Made by a program: the position numbers and the translations under genes
Shown: positions 1 through 6,092 of the stretch, one piece after another
How positions within the stretch are numbered: the stretch's first letter is position 1
Layout: every line of letters starts with the position of its first letter
The notes under the pieces: generated by a model
Databases searched by the model: none
Told to the model about the DNA's origin: nothing
Seen by the model: the letters and a program-made list of their open reading frames with translations, nothing else
DNA from: Methanosarcinales archaeon
GTDB lineage: Archaea; Halobacteriota; Methanosarcinia; Methanosarcinales; EX4572-44
Direction of reading: 5' to 3'
DNA: 8,974 nt
Assembly (NCBI GenBank): GCA_004212095.1
Contig: RXIJ01000015.1
Location: 1-8,974 of the forward strand

Positions 1-388
1 TGCGATAATCCTTCCTTTTGGGTTTGCCTTCCGACCGTTTTAAGAAACACCGGATATCCTCCTTTTTTGAACGCTTACGAAAACAATAACTGATCGTCCG
101 TTTATTGGATAAAAACCAAAGGTGTTTGCCCTAAGTTTACTGGTATTTTTATAGATGACCGTTTTTCCAAATGACCAGGGTTTTTGAGTATTAGATGTTG
201 TTTGTGGGGATTATTCGTCAAAAAATCCTGTTATGTCTTTATCAGTTACTTCTGGCAATCTTTTTTTAAAATACCCTCAGCATCTTTTGGTATTATGCCA
301 TCGTATCCTTCTTAGGATGTTTGATGCGTTTGGACAAATCTTGAACCGTCAGATGTCTCTTTATTTGAATTTGTCCTGTTTTTACCAT
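1..388 (-). pseudogene. Decayed IS630-type transposase fragment (runs off the left edge)
   Basis: Read on the minus strand from an ATG at 388, the frames give a short N-terminal piece containing QIQIKRHLTVQDLSKRI. After a frame change comes a long coherent stretch, from about LKKRLPEVTDKDITGFFDE near 270-215 to NGRSVIVFV near 75. The FFDE-stop-SPQ segment, followed by PWSFGK and NTFGFYPINGRS, matches the layout of IS630-superfamily DDE transposases, in which the Asp of FxDE is the first catalytic acid. The gene is broken by a TAA right after that DE, by at least one frameshift upstream, and by a further shift or stop below about 70. The second and third acidic residues would lie left of the window. 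The family call rests on motif layout recognised by eye. The decay itself is read directly. It is not functional as seen. Confidence 0.62.
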
Positions 389-430
389 TGGTCCGGTGCA
401 TGGCATCTATAAATCTTAAATGTTTAGTTC

Positions 431-758
431 GTGACTATAGTTAAAAAAAGACACACGTTGCCTCCAATGGCTCAAGATGTTGTGAACAGATTAGTTAGTA
501 AGATTGAATATTTGTTCCGGTATCTTGATTACGACATTCCAAAAACATCCAATCAAGCAGAACATGTTTTTTCCCTTTTTCAACCGATTATTGATGCCGC
601 AAAGAGTTTTTCAACGGGCGCTTGAAACTTTCTCAAGACTGCCTATGTTTTATAAAAATTTCCATTTCTATTCTTCGGGATCAAATAAAGATAAGAATAC
701 AATGCAGTCCATAGGAGTTGATTCGGATTCGATGTTTGATTTTATCCAATTGCCTTAA
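431..758 (+). pseudogene. Frameshifted 3' remnant of a probable transposase (different from the IS630 piece)
   Basis: The first frame starts at a GTG at 431 and runs to a TGA at 623. It contains RLVSKIEYLFRYLDYDIP followed by KTSNQAEHVFSLFQP. Around 606-612 (a T run) the reading continues in the next frame with QRALETFSRLPMFYKNFHFY and ends at 758. The piece (T)SN-x-x-E near the end of a protein, followed by an aromatic-rich tail, is typical of the C-terminal catalytic region of DDE transposases. I could not assign an IS family. There is no start or ribosome binding site fitting an intact gene, and the frame is closed by a TAG six bases upstream of 431. It could instead be the tail of some other decayed gene. 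It points away from the IS630 fragment, so one element may have landed in the other. Confidence 0.45.
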
Positions 759-842
759 GAGCACCAACATGTAATGTAACGGTCACTCAAGAACAAAAGC
801 TTTATCAGTCAAAACACTATTAGTTGTACTCTAAATAAAACT

Positions 843-915
843 GCCTGGGTAGGGTAGCTGGAAATCCTGTGGGACTGTGGATCCTTCGACTCGGGTTCGA
901 TCCCCGACCCGGGCC
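843..915 (+). tRNA. tRNA-His (anticodon GTG)
   Basis: The cloverleaf can be folded by eye. The acceptor stem is GCCTGGG (843-849) with CCCGGGC (908-914), 7 bp including one T-G wobble. A D arm carries a GG in its loop. The anticodon stem is 870-874 with 882-886, with a T-T mismatch at its outer end. The 7-base loop CTGTGGA has anticodon GTG at 877-879. The T stem is TCGGG/CCCGA with loop TTCGATC. The discriminator base is C915, as expected for tRNA-His in bacteria and archaea. CCA is not encoded. The base at -1 (842) is T, so the G-1 identity element of tRNA-His is not encoded and would have to be added after transcription, for example by a Thg1-type enzyme (inference). The 3' end is 8 bp from the stop codon of the convergent CoxG-like gene. 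Confidence 0.93.
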
Positions 916-923
916 CTGAACTT

Positions 924-1352
924 TCACTCCAGACGATTTTTCACGTTTCTTGCATATTGTTCGAGGTCTTTTACCATTTTTTCTTTTATCAGTGGTGTTA
1001 AGCACTTGAGTATGATGTTTTTTGGATCAATTTCCATTGTATACATCACACCAGTGTTGCCATTTTCGAGAGCCTTGATTGTTGTCGCTCCACCAACTAT
1101 TGCATCATCACTGTGACCAATCCATTTACCATGATGTGGTGGATCAAGTTCAATGGTTTTACCTCTTATTTCCATTCTCTTAACAAACGGCCCAACTCTG
1201 AAATCGAATAACCAGTGATGAGTGTCGTAACCAGTTGGTTTGCAGCTAACACATCCTGGAATAGAGCAAGCATAATTACGAACATCTCCAAGGTATGCCC
1301 ACACCACTTCTACAGAGGCTTTTACTGTGAATCTTATTTTTGAAGTGATCAT
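924..1352 (-). CDS. CoxG-like SRPBCC domain protein
   Basis: A protein of 142 aa from the ATG at 1352; a TTG at 1361 would add three residues and overlap the pyrH stop. It begins with a short beta strand (SKIRFTVKAS) and then the helix VEVVWAYLGDVRNYACSIPGC. This is the typical opening of CoxG-type SRPBCC (START-like) proteins, in which 'VW..L.D......IPGC' follows the first strand. Strands then alternate with basic and acidic residues (RMEIRGKTIEL), and a C-terminal helix (KEKMVKDLEQYARNVKNRL) closes the hydrophobic cavity. CoxG proteins were named from CO dehydrogenase clusters, where they act in membrane anchoring or maturation. No cox genes are present here, so the ligand and role are unknown. 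It is the last gene of the block, directly after pyrH, with no clear ribosome binding site, which suggests translational coupling. Confidence 0.82.
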   Translation of the reverse strand: MITSKIRFTVKASVEVVWAYLGDVRNYACSIPGCVSCKPTGYDTHHWLFDFRVGPFVKRMEIRGKTIELDPPHHGKWIGHSDDAIVGGATTIKALENGNTGVMYTMEIDPKNIILKCLTPLIKEKMVKDLEQYARNVKNRLE

Positions 1353-1357
1353 GCAGA

Positions 1358-2038
1358 TCAAATTTTTCGTGGATTTATTTCTGTCCCGTTATGCGCACCT
1401 TTGATTGCTTCTAGGATGTTTTTGGGGTTGCTCCCATTAAAAATGATTGTATGGATTCCACATCGTTCAATGATCTTTGCAGCTAACGCATCAATAGGCG
1501 AGTTAGAACCTGCTTTTATGCCTATCTTCATCACGATATCCACAAGTTCCCCTGGCGTTAATCTCGGCAATTTTTTTGCTTGTGGATTTCTTTTTGGGTC
1601 TGCGGTATAAACACCATCAACCGACGTTGCAATAAGAAGTTTTTTTGCATGAACATATTCCGCAAGCACTGCTGAAACAGCATCGGTTGTCTGACCGGGA
1701 GCAACTCCACCCATCACAACTACTGGAAATGATGATGCAGTTTCAGCTTCCCGGTAATTTGTCGGTACTTCCGGGTAAGCAGTGCTTCCAAGTGCTGCTA
1801 TCAGAATGCTTGCGTTTAAGCGTGTAACTTCAATTCCAATAAAATCGCATGATACTTCATTTGCTCCAAGTTTCCTTGCAACACTGATATAATCCCGTGC
1901 AACATTGCCGCCGCCAGTAACAACAAACACGTTATCGTGTGCTGCTATCTGTTTTATAACTTCTGCATACTTTCCAATTCGTTCATAATCAAGATCCTTT
2001 GCAAGAACTGAACCGCCAATTGATATCACAACAGTCAT
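1358..2038 (-). CDS. pyrH: UMP kinase, archaeal PyrH type
   Basis: A protein of 226 aa, the usual archaeal length, in the amino-acid kinase fold. It phosphorylates UMP to UDP with ATP in the cytoplasm, feeding UTP and CTP synthesis. Visible signatures are the N-terminal phosphate-binding strand-loop VVISIGGSVLA (3-13), the glycine-rich VVTGGGNVARDY (39-50), the nucleotide segment PVVVMGGVAPGQTTDAVSAVLAE (105-127), and ATSVDGVYTADP (137-148), which is characteristic of the kinase family. Near the end is FNGSNPKNI, followed by the GTEINP motif (218-223). Archaeal PyrH is closer to aspartokinase-like enzymes than to eukaryotic UMP/CMP kinase. The ATG at 2038 lies 30 bp after the upstream membrane-protein gene. 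Only a weak GGTG stands in the ribosome-binding position. Its stop lies 5 bp before the ATG of the CoxG-like gene. Confidence 0.95.
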   Translation of the reverse strand: MTVVISIGGSVLAKDLDYERIGKYAEVIKQIAAHDNVFVVTGGGNVARDYISVARKLGANEVSCDFIGIEVTRLNASILIAALGSTAYPEVPTNYREAETASSFPVVVMGGVAPGQTTDAVSAVLAEYVHAKKLLIATSVDGVYTADPKRNPQAKKLPRLTPGELVDIVMKIGIKAGSNSPIDALAAKIIERCGIHTIIFNGSNPKNILEAIKGAHNGTEINPRKI

Positions 2039-2068
2039 TTTTGCACCATCTTTAATGTCAGTACCATA

Positions 2069-2314
2069 TCAAAAAGCCACATTTAAGTAATGAAGTAATA
2101 AAATTGCGGCTGCACCGGCCACCCCCCCGATCGCACATATAGCAATAACTATCCAGGTATATACAATGTCAAGCCCAAGAAGTATATTGCATGCCACCAA
2201 AACAATAAACCCAAGCAGGGTATTGATAATCAGATGCTTAACCGTTTTTAAAAGTAGGTAAGCTACTATCGCAACGATGACAACGATGATGAGAAGATTA
2301 TACTCGATAAACAT
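2069..2314 (-). CDS. BofA-like small membrane protein
   Basis: A protein of 81 aa that is nearly all hydrophobic. Helix 1 covers roughly residues 7-23 (LLIIVVIVAIVAYLLLK). A short basic linker (KTVKHLIINTLLG) leads into a second hydrophobic stretch at 33-47. A C-terminal membrane segment follows, rich in Ala, Gly and Ile (about 53-76). The spacing and the 'K..KHLIINTLLGFI' linker resemble the pro-sigmaK-processing inhibitor BofA family. That family is named from Bacillus sporulation but is widespread in archaea, where no sporulation role exists and the function is unknown. It starts with ATG 55 bp after the ferredoxin gene and has no obvious Shine-Dalgarno. Its place between a ferredoxin and pyrH gives no direct hint of its job. 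Confidence 0.78.
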   Translation of the reverse strand: MFIEYNLLIIVVIVAIVAYLLLKTVKHLIINTLLGFIVLVACNILLGLDIVYTWIVIAICAIGGVAGAAAILLLHYLNVAF

Positions 2315-2369
2315 GGTAGTCGCGCCTGTAACATATCTAACTTGACTTCGTTAGTTATTAATCTTTGCA

Positions 2370-2624
2370 TCACCGCCTTCTTCCACCACCTCTTCCCTGT
2401 TTTTTCCTTCTTCCGCCACGAGCAGGTATTACAGGCTTGGCTTGCCGCCAAAGATTGCTATCAGAGATGATTGCTCCGACAGGACATGCTGCTACTGCTT
2501 CATCGATGCATTCAGCACTCGAATTTTTCAGAACAGCTTTTTTTTCTGTTACTTCAAAACCATCAGGGCATATCTTAACACACGCCCTGCATCCAGTACA
2601 TTTATTCGTATCTATCTGTACCAT
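2370..2624 (-). CDS. Small single-cluster ferredoxin with an Arg/Gly-rich tail
   Basis: A protein of 84 aa. Residues 1-53 form a compact ferredoxin: CTGCRACVKICP supplies Cys9, Cys12, Cys15 and Cys19, and the second half has only Cys39 and Cys47-Pro. A second CxxCxxC is absent, so one [4Fe-4S] cluster bound by Cys9, Cys12, Cys15 and Cys47 is expected. Cys19 and Cys39 are placed like the disulfide pair of single-cluster ferredoxins such as that of Pyrococcus (family knowledge). After Ile53 comes a linker (SDSNLWRQAKPVIP), then 16 residues (69-84) of which 9 are Arg or Lys and 5 are Gly. That tail is not part of the ferredoxin fold, and ferredoxins are usually acidic. The ATG at 2624 is fixed by a GAGGAG at 2631-2636 with a 6-base spacer. 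Electron partners are unknown. Confidence 0.9.
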   Translation of the reverse strand: MVQIDTNKCTGCRACVKICPDGFEVTEKKAVLKNSSAECIDEAVAACPVGAIISDSNLWRQAKPVIPARGGRRKKQGRGGGRRR

Positions 2625-2630
2625 TTATAT

Positions 2631-2636
2631 CTCCTC
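2631..2636 (-). promoter_or_regulatory. Shine-Dalgarno of the ferredoxin gene
   Basis: On the minus strand GAGGAG stands 6 bases before the ATG at 2624. It is the clearest ribosome binding site in the 924-5501 block. It begins 2 bases after the base of the first hairpin (2639-2663), so the hairpin could affect access to it. Confidence 0.75.
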
Positions 2637-2638
2637 AT

Positions 2639-2663
2639 CTCTCGACTACTTCGTAGTCGAGAG
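2639..2663. repeat. Perfect hairpin 1, 11-bp arms, loop TTC
   Basis: Left arm CTCTCGACTAC (2639-2649), loop TTC (2650-2652), right arm GTAGTCGAGAG (2653-2663), with no mismatch. It is the longest of four hairpins between hisD and the ferredoxin gene, and it shares the stem core CTCGAxTAC with hairpin 3. There is no following T run on the minus strand, so it does not look like a simple intrinsic terminator. Confidence 0.85.
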
Positions 2664-2676
2664 TTGCCGGTATTTT

Positions 2677-2695
2677 TACACAACGAAGTTGTGTA
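2677..2695. repeat. Perfect hairpin 2, 8-bp arms, loop GAA
   Basis: TACACAAC (2677-2684), loop GAA (2685-2687), GTTGTGTA (2688-2695). The segment ACGAAGTTGT recurs at 2787-2796 beside the hisD stop, as a partial copy without the full stem. Confidence 0.8.
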
Positions 2696-2727
2696 GTGCT
2701 TTGCAATAGAGAGTTGTTTTCTATGCA

Positions 2728-2749
2728 CTCGATTACTTGCGTAATCGAG
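2728..2749. repeat. Perfect hairpin 3, 9-bp arms, loop TTGC
   Basis: CTCGATTAC (2728-2736), loop TTGC (2737-2740), GTAATCGAG (2741-2749). Compared with hairpin 1, one C has become T in the left arm and the paired G has become A in the right arm, so pairing is kept. Confidence 0.83.
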
Positions 2750-2757
2750 ATTTATTC

Positions 2758-2776
2758 CCGCACACGGAGTGTGTGG
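2758..2776. repeat. Hairpin 4, 8-bp arms with one G-T pair, loop GGA
   Basis: CCGCACAC (2758-2765), loop GGA (2766-2768), GTGTGTGG (2769-2776), with a G-T wobble at 2760/2774. It lies 25 bp from the hisD stop codon and only 8 bp from hairpin 3. Confidence 0.75.
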
Positions 2777-2801
2777 TTCTGCGAAAACGAAGTTGTACAG
2801 T

Positions 2802-4070
2802 TCAAAATCGTGTTTGTACTGCTTTTGCATGTGCATACAAACCCTCTGCTTCTGCTATTGTTGTAATTGTATCTTTAAGTGTTGCAAGCCCTTTTTTGTT
2901 TATTATCTGGATAGTTGTTTTTTTGGTGAAGTGGTCGATGTTAAGTCCTGAGTAAATTCTAGCATATCCTGCTGTTGGAAGTACGTGGTTTGTGCCTGAT
3001 GCATAATCGCCTGCTGATACGGGAGCGTAATTGCCTATGAATATAGAGCCTGTATTTTTGATTTTTTCAAGAAGAGCCTGTGGATTCTTGACGATGATTT
3101 CAAGGTGTTCTGGTGCAAAGTTGTTTGAAAATTCTATGCACTCTTCTATTGTTGGTACGGTGATTATTGCTGCATTTTGAAGCGATTGTGTGATTATTTC
3201 TTGCCGTTCACAGCTTTTTATTTCATCTTCTATGATTCGTTGAACTTCTGTTGCAAGCACATTCGAGGTGGTTACAAGTATGGATATCGCAGCAGGATCG
3301 TGTTCACATTGTGCAAGCATATCCCATGCCACATGAGATGGTTTTGCTGTGTTATCTGCTATCACCAATATTTCACTTGGTCCTGCTGGAAAATCAATTT
3401 CACATTCACCTCGCACAAGTGTTTTTGCAGCGGTAACGTATGCATTTCCAGGTCCGACGATTTTATCTACTTTTGGTATGGTATCAGTTCCATACGCCAT
3501 TGCTGCCACTGCCTGCACGCCACCAACCTTGAATACCTGATCTGATCCTGCAATGTGGCATGCTGTAAGGGTTGCAGGATGTATGCATCCATCCAGTCCC
3601 GGTGGTGTGCATACGGTGACTTCACTAACACCTGCAACTCGCGCAGGTATGATAGTCATAAGTGCTGTGCTTGGATATGCTGCCCGCCCTCCTGGTATGT
3701 ATACACCGATTCGTTCAAGAGGTGTTATTTTTTGCCCGAGCGTTATTCCATCACTGATTTCTGTATACCAGTCGCCGATTTTTTGTTTTTCATGAAATTT
3801 TCTGATGTTTGAAGCTGCCATCTTGAGATGCTTGAGTAACCGAGGGTCTACTGTTTTTATGGCTTTTTTCATCTCTTCTGTTGTTACTGTTATTTCAGTT
3901 AAATCGATGCGATCAAATTTCTTTGTGTATGATTTTACTGCACTATCGCCATGTTCTTTCACATCTTTAAGTATGGGAAGAACAGAATCATTTACATTTC
4001 GAACATTTGTTCGTTTTAGAATTCTCTCTAGTTCTCCTGATGTCAGTTCTCCTAGTTCCTTAACTATCAT
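2802..4070 (-). CDS. hisD: Histidinol dehydrogenase
   Basis: A protein of 422 aa from the ATG at 4070; a GTG at 4079 would add three residues and sits 3 bp after the rfcL stop. It is full length for the family. The enzyme oxidises L-histidinol to L-histidine in two NAD-dependent steps, the last reaction of histidine synthesis, in the cytoplasm. Numbered from the GTG, the signature IDFPAGPSEILVIAD is at 228-242. The expected zinc ligands are Gln257 and His260 (LAQCEHDP), Asp358 (SAGDYASGTNH) and His417 (GLYAHAKAV). The catalytic Glu324-His325 pair lies in FAPEHLE, and the NAD-binding GPGNAYVTAAK is at 209-219. No key residue is missing. The tight junction with rfcL suggests cotranscription. 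No other his gene is in the window, but a tRNA-His gene lies at the far end of the same block. Confidence 0.96.
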   Translation of the reverse strand: MIVKELGELTSGELERILKRTNVRNVNDSVLPILKDVKEHGDSAVKSYTKKFDRIDLTEITVTTEEMKKAIKTVDPRLLKHLKMAASNIRKFHEKQKIGDWYTEISDGITLGQKITPLERIGVYIPGGRAAYPSTALMTIIPARVAGVSEVTVCTPPGLDGCIHPATLTACHIAGSDQVFKVGGVQAVAAMAYGTDTIPKVDKIVGPGNAYVTAAKTLVRGECEIDFPAGPSEILVIADNTAKPSHVAWDMLAQCEHDPAAISILVTTSNVLATEVQRIIEDEIKSCERQEIITQSLQNAAIITVPTIEECIEFSNNFAPEHLEIIVKNPQALLEKIKNTGSIFIGNYAPVSAGDYASGTNHVLPTAGYARIYSGLNIDHFTKKTTIQIINKKGLATLKDTITTIAEAEGLYAHAKAVQTRF

Positions 4071-4082
4071 TCTTATCACAAC

Positions 4083-5501
4083 TCAAAAATCAAAAAGTGT
4101 ACTCTGTGGAGTTGAACTGCTTTTAGCTTTTTTCCTAACAGTTTTTACACTATCTTCAGGGGGCTCGAAACCATCGATTTTTTGTTCAATTCGTGCAAAT
4201 AACTCTATATTCTCTTCTGTCTCCTTCTCAATCAATGCTCTTGCCGATCCATAGATATTTTTTACCTTTTTGGAGGCGGTTTTGCTCTGCAGCAGGTAGA
4301 TAATCTCTTCAATGGAAAAATCAAGTTCTGCTGCAACGACAGCAGCATAGCTTTCATCCTTAATCAACAATCTTGTAAATTCAATCAGTTCTGCTCTTGC
4401 AAACTCTCTTGATACATGACAGTGCCTTCCTATTTTTAGTGAAATGGCATCACGGGTGTTACGCATATTTCTGGTCTGTGCAAGACGTCTCCATGTGGAA
4501 GGCGGTTGAAAGCGCGTGGACATCTCATATTTGCGTGTCTTTGATACTGCTATCCCGCCGCTCATCAGAAGTGACGCATGTTTCCACATCCGATAATTCT
4601 GTCGTCGGCGCACCCTCCCAAGAAATATATCAGCACGAGATAGAACCTCAAACGAATTTATCAGGTCATGAGGGTGCCTGTAGGCAATTGGCAGGTTCTC
4701 ATCTATCCAGTGGATGAGGTCTTCGGGCGTCTCATCAAGCTGAAATGTCGAATGGTATATCTCAGAAATATCACTTCCTTTAAATATTTTTGCTATTACC
4801 TGAAACACGGTTTCCTTGCTGTCTCTTTGAGATACTGTAATATCTTCCAAAATAAGCTCATCGCGCCCTTCTGCCACTGCCTGGAAATCATTAAGAGCGC
4901 TTCTCATATCTCCGCCAGAGTGTGCTGCCAGAACCTTGATGGCATCAGGCTCAATCCTGATCTTCTCCATAGAAGCTATTTTTTTTATAAAAGATTCGAT
5001 GGTGGCAGTTCTCACTGCAGCGAATTTTATACTCTTGCATGAATCCCGGAGTGTTTTTGACATTCTGTAGTATTCATTTGCGATCAGGATTATGGGCTGA
5101 TGGGTGTTTTTTATCACCCCGATTAGGGCATTTGCACCACCCCTATCAGCATTGCCATGAATATTATCTGCTTCATCAAGAACAACCAGTCGCTTTCCAT
5201 GTGTACCTTCAAATGTCCCCATCTGTGATGCAGAGCCTGCTATCTTCTTGATCACATCTGCTGTCCGTGAATCGCTTGCATTAAGCTCAATCAGATCCCA
5301 TCCAAAATCTCGTGCTAATGCATAAGCTGAAGTGGTTTTACCAACACCAGGTTTGCCGTGTAGAATAGCTACACGTTCCATTGGTGCATCCTGCTGCCAG
5401 TGTCTTGCCCATGTTTTAAGCTCTTCAATGGGTTTTATATGACCAACCAGATCGCCAAGATGTTCTGGTCGATACTTTTCAGTCCATTCTTCACTGCTCA
5501 T
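4083..5501 (-). CDS. rfcL: Replication factor C large subunit (clamp loader)
   Basis: A protein of 472 aa, normal for archaeal RFC-L. With four small subunits it opens the PCNA sliding clamp and loads it onto primed DNA using ATP. The N-terminus WTEKYRPEHLGDLVG is the classic RFC box. Walker A GKPGVGKTT is at 49-57, Walker B VVLDEAD at 106-112, sensor-1 Asn142 in LIANEYYR, and the sensor-2 Arg200 in GGDMRSALND. Residues from about 240 to 400 form the helical lid and collar. The C-terminus has a charged, Lys-rich linker and ends in QSTLFDF (466-472), a canonical PCNA-interacting PIP box. It starts with ATG at 5501 behind a TATA-like box. It is the first gene of the minus-strand block. The partner small-subunit gene is not in the window. 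Confidence 0.97.
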   Translation of the reverse strand: MSSEEWTEKYRPEHLGDLVGHIKPIEELKTWARHWQQDAPMERVAILHGKPGVGKTTSAYALARDFGWDLIELNASDSRTADVIKKIAGSASQMGTFEGTHGKRLVVLDEADNIHGNADRGGANALIGVIKNTHQPIILIANEYYRMSKTLRDSCKSIKFAAVRTATIESFIKKIASMEKIRIEPDAIKVLAAHSGGDMRSALNDFQAVAEGRDELILEDITVSQRDSKETVFQVIAKIFKGSDISEIYHSTFQLDETPEDLIHWIDENLPIAYRHPHDLINSFEVLSRADIFLGRVRRRQNYRMWKHASLLMSGGIAVSKTRKYEMSTRFQPPSTWRRLAQTRNMRNTRDAISLKIGRHCHVSREFARAELIEFTRLLIKDESYAAVVAAELDFSIEEIIYLLQSKTASKKVKNIYGSARALIEKETEENIELFARIEQKIDGFEPPEDSVKTVRKKAKSSSTPQSTLFDF

Positions 5502-5525
5502 AAATATACTAAACCGTATCTGTTT

Positions 5526-5533
5526 TTTTATAA
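5526..5533 (-). promoter_or_regulatory. TATA-like box (box A) for the rfcL block
   Basis: On the minus strand TTATAAAA lies about 29 bases upstream of the rfcL ATG, preceded by the purine-rich GAAAG in the TFB-recognition position. With the usual archaeal distance of about 25 bases, transcription would start within a few bases of the ATG, giving a leaderless or nearly leaderless mRNA. No Shine-Dalgarno is present before this ATG, which agrees. Confidence 0.5.
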
Positions 5534-5539
5534 CTTTCT

Positions 5540-6062
5540 ATCATAAATTACGATGGGATAACTCTTTCTCCATCTCTTTCTTTTTGGTTTTATCATACCA
5601 AAAAAATCTTTTTATTGTTAATTGGATTTTAATACCGGAGTTGTAACTACTCACCTTTAGGAAGCATTATTCTTTTGAATTTCGCTTACTGGAGACTGCT
5701 CAAACCTTTTCTTTATCATTCCCATAAATCTCTGTCCTCTTTTCTTTGATGTTTCATAATGATGTCCGCACATTTTACTACATCATATGGCTCCCATAAT
5801 TCTCTGCCCAAAACACCATTGCATACTTCCGGAGTTTCTGGCAGTGTCCTTATTTACACCGCATAATGAAACATTAAAAAATCGTTTCATGTCCAGGGTT
5901 TTTCTTAAATATCTTCCAACATCGCTGGTGTTTTCCTCTTTTAAATTTGTTAATGAAACTCCAGTAGGACTGAAACATAAGTTTGACAGATTCTACTCTT
6001 TTTGAAAGATGGCGTCCCTTCTTCTAGCTTGAAAGTTCCTGTGTTTTGTCAGGAAAATTCAA
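5540..6062. other. Gene-poor stretch with scraps of open frame
   Basis: No intact gene is seen. The part next to rfcL is AT-rich and holds its promoter. On the minus strand an open frame runs from 5992 to a TGA at 5783. It has natural-looking composition (VSLTNLKEENTSDVGRYLRK) but no ATG before 5890. A further scrap in another frame (KCADIIMKHQRKEDRDLWE, about 5775-5715) ends in stops. This looks like a decayed gene I cannot identify. A short inverted repeat TTCCTG/CAGGAA (6036-6041 with 6050-6055) lies near the right end. A sequence AAGTTTGACAGA at 5979-5990 resembles the end sequence of the neighbouring insertion element. Confidence 0.35.
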
Positions 6063-6071
6063 TTGACAGTT
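6063..6071 (+). repeat. Left terminal inverted repeat candidate of the IS1634-type element
   Basis: TTGACAGTT, 22 bp beyond the transposase stop at 6093. It matches the reverse complement of 7571-7579 exactly. A 9-base match alone is modest evidence; its position just outside both ends of the transposase frame is what supports it. Confidence 0.5.
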
Positions 6072-6092
6072 TACAAAAATTTATGTTTGAAT

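Noticed and set aside
797..840. TATA-like promoter for tRNA-His
   Set aside because: The A/T-rich stretches CTTTAT and CTAAATAAA are at unsuitable distances (about -38 and -8) from the tRNA start, so no box could be assigned with confidence.
2365..2709. Plus-strand 114-aa frame
   Set aside because: It is antisense to the ferredoxin gene, and its Pro/Leu-rich start mirrors the Arg/Gly tail.
2639..2776. The hairpin cluster as a CRISPR array
   Set aside because: The units are not a common repeat with constant spacers. Stems differ in sequence and length and the spacing varies from 8 to 32 bp.
2612..2836. Minus-strand 74-aa frame across the hairpin cluster
   Set aside because: It overlaps the end of hisD and the start of the ferredoxin gene, its sequence is explained by the palindromes, and no ribosome binding site precedes it.
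3177..3545. Plus-strand 122-aa frame rich in Cys and His
   Set aside because: It lies fully antisense inside hisD. The Cys and His pattern comes from reading the opposite strand of Ala- and Val-rich codons.
3805..4254. Plus-strand 149-aa frame
   Set aside because: It is antisense to hisD and rfcL, both of which are complete and convincing. It has no recognisable domain.
6036..6055. TTCCTG/CAGGAA hairpin as a transcription terminator
   Set aside because: The stem is only 6 bp with an 8-base loop and no clear T run follows on the minus strand; it is noted only as a small inverted repeat.
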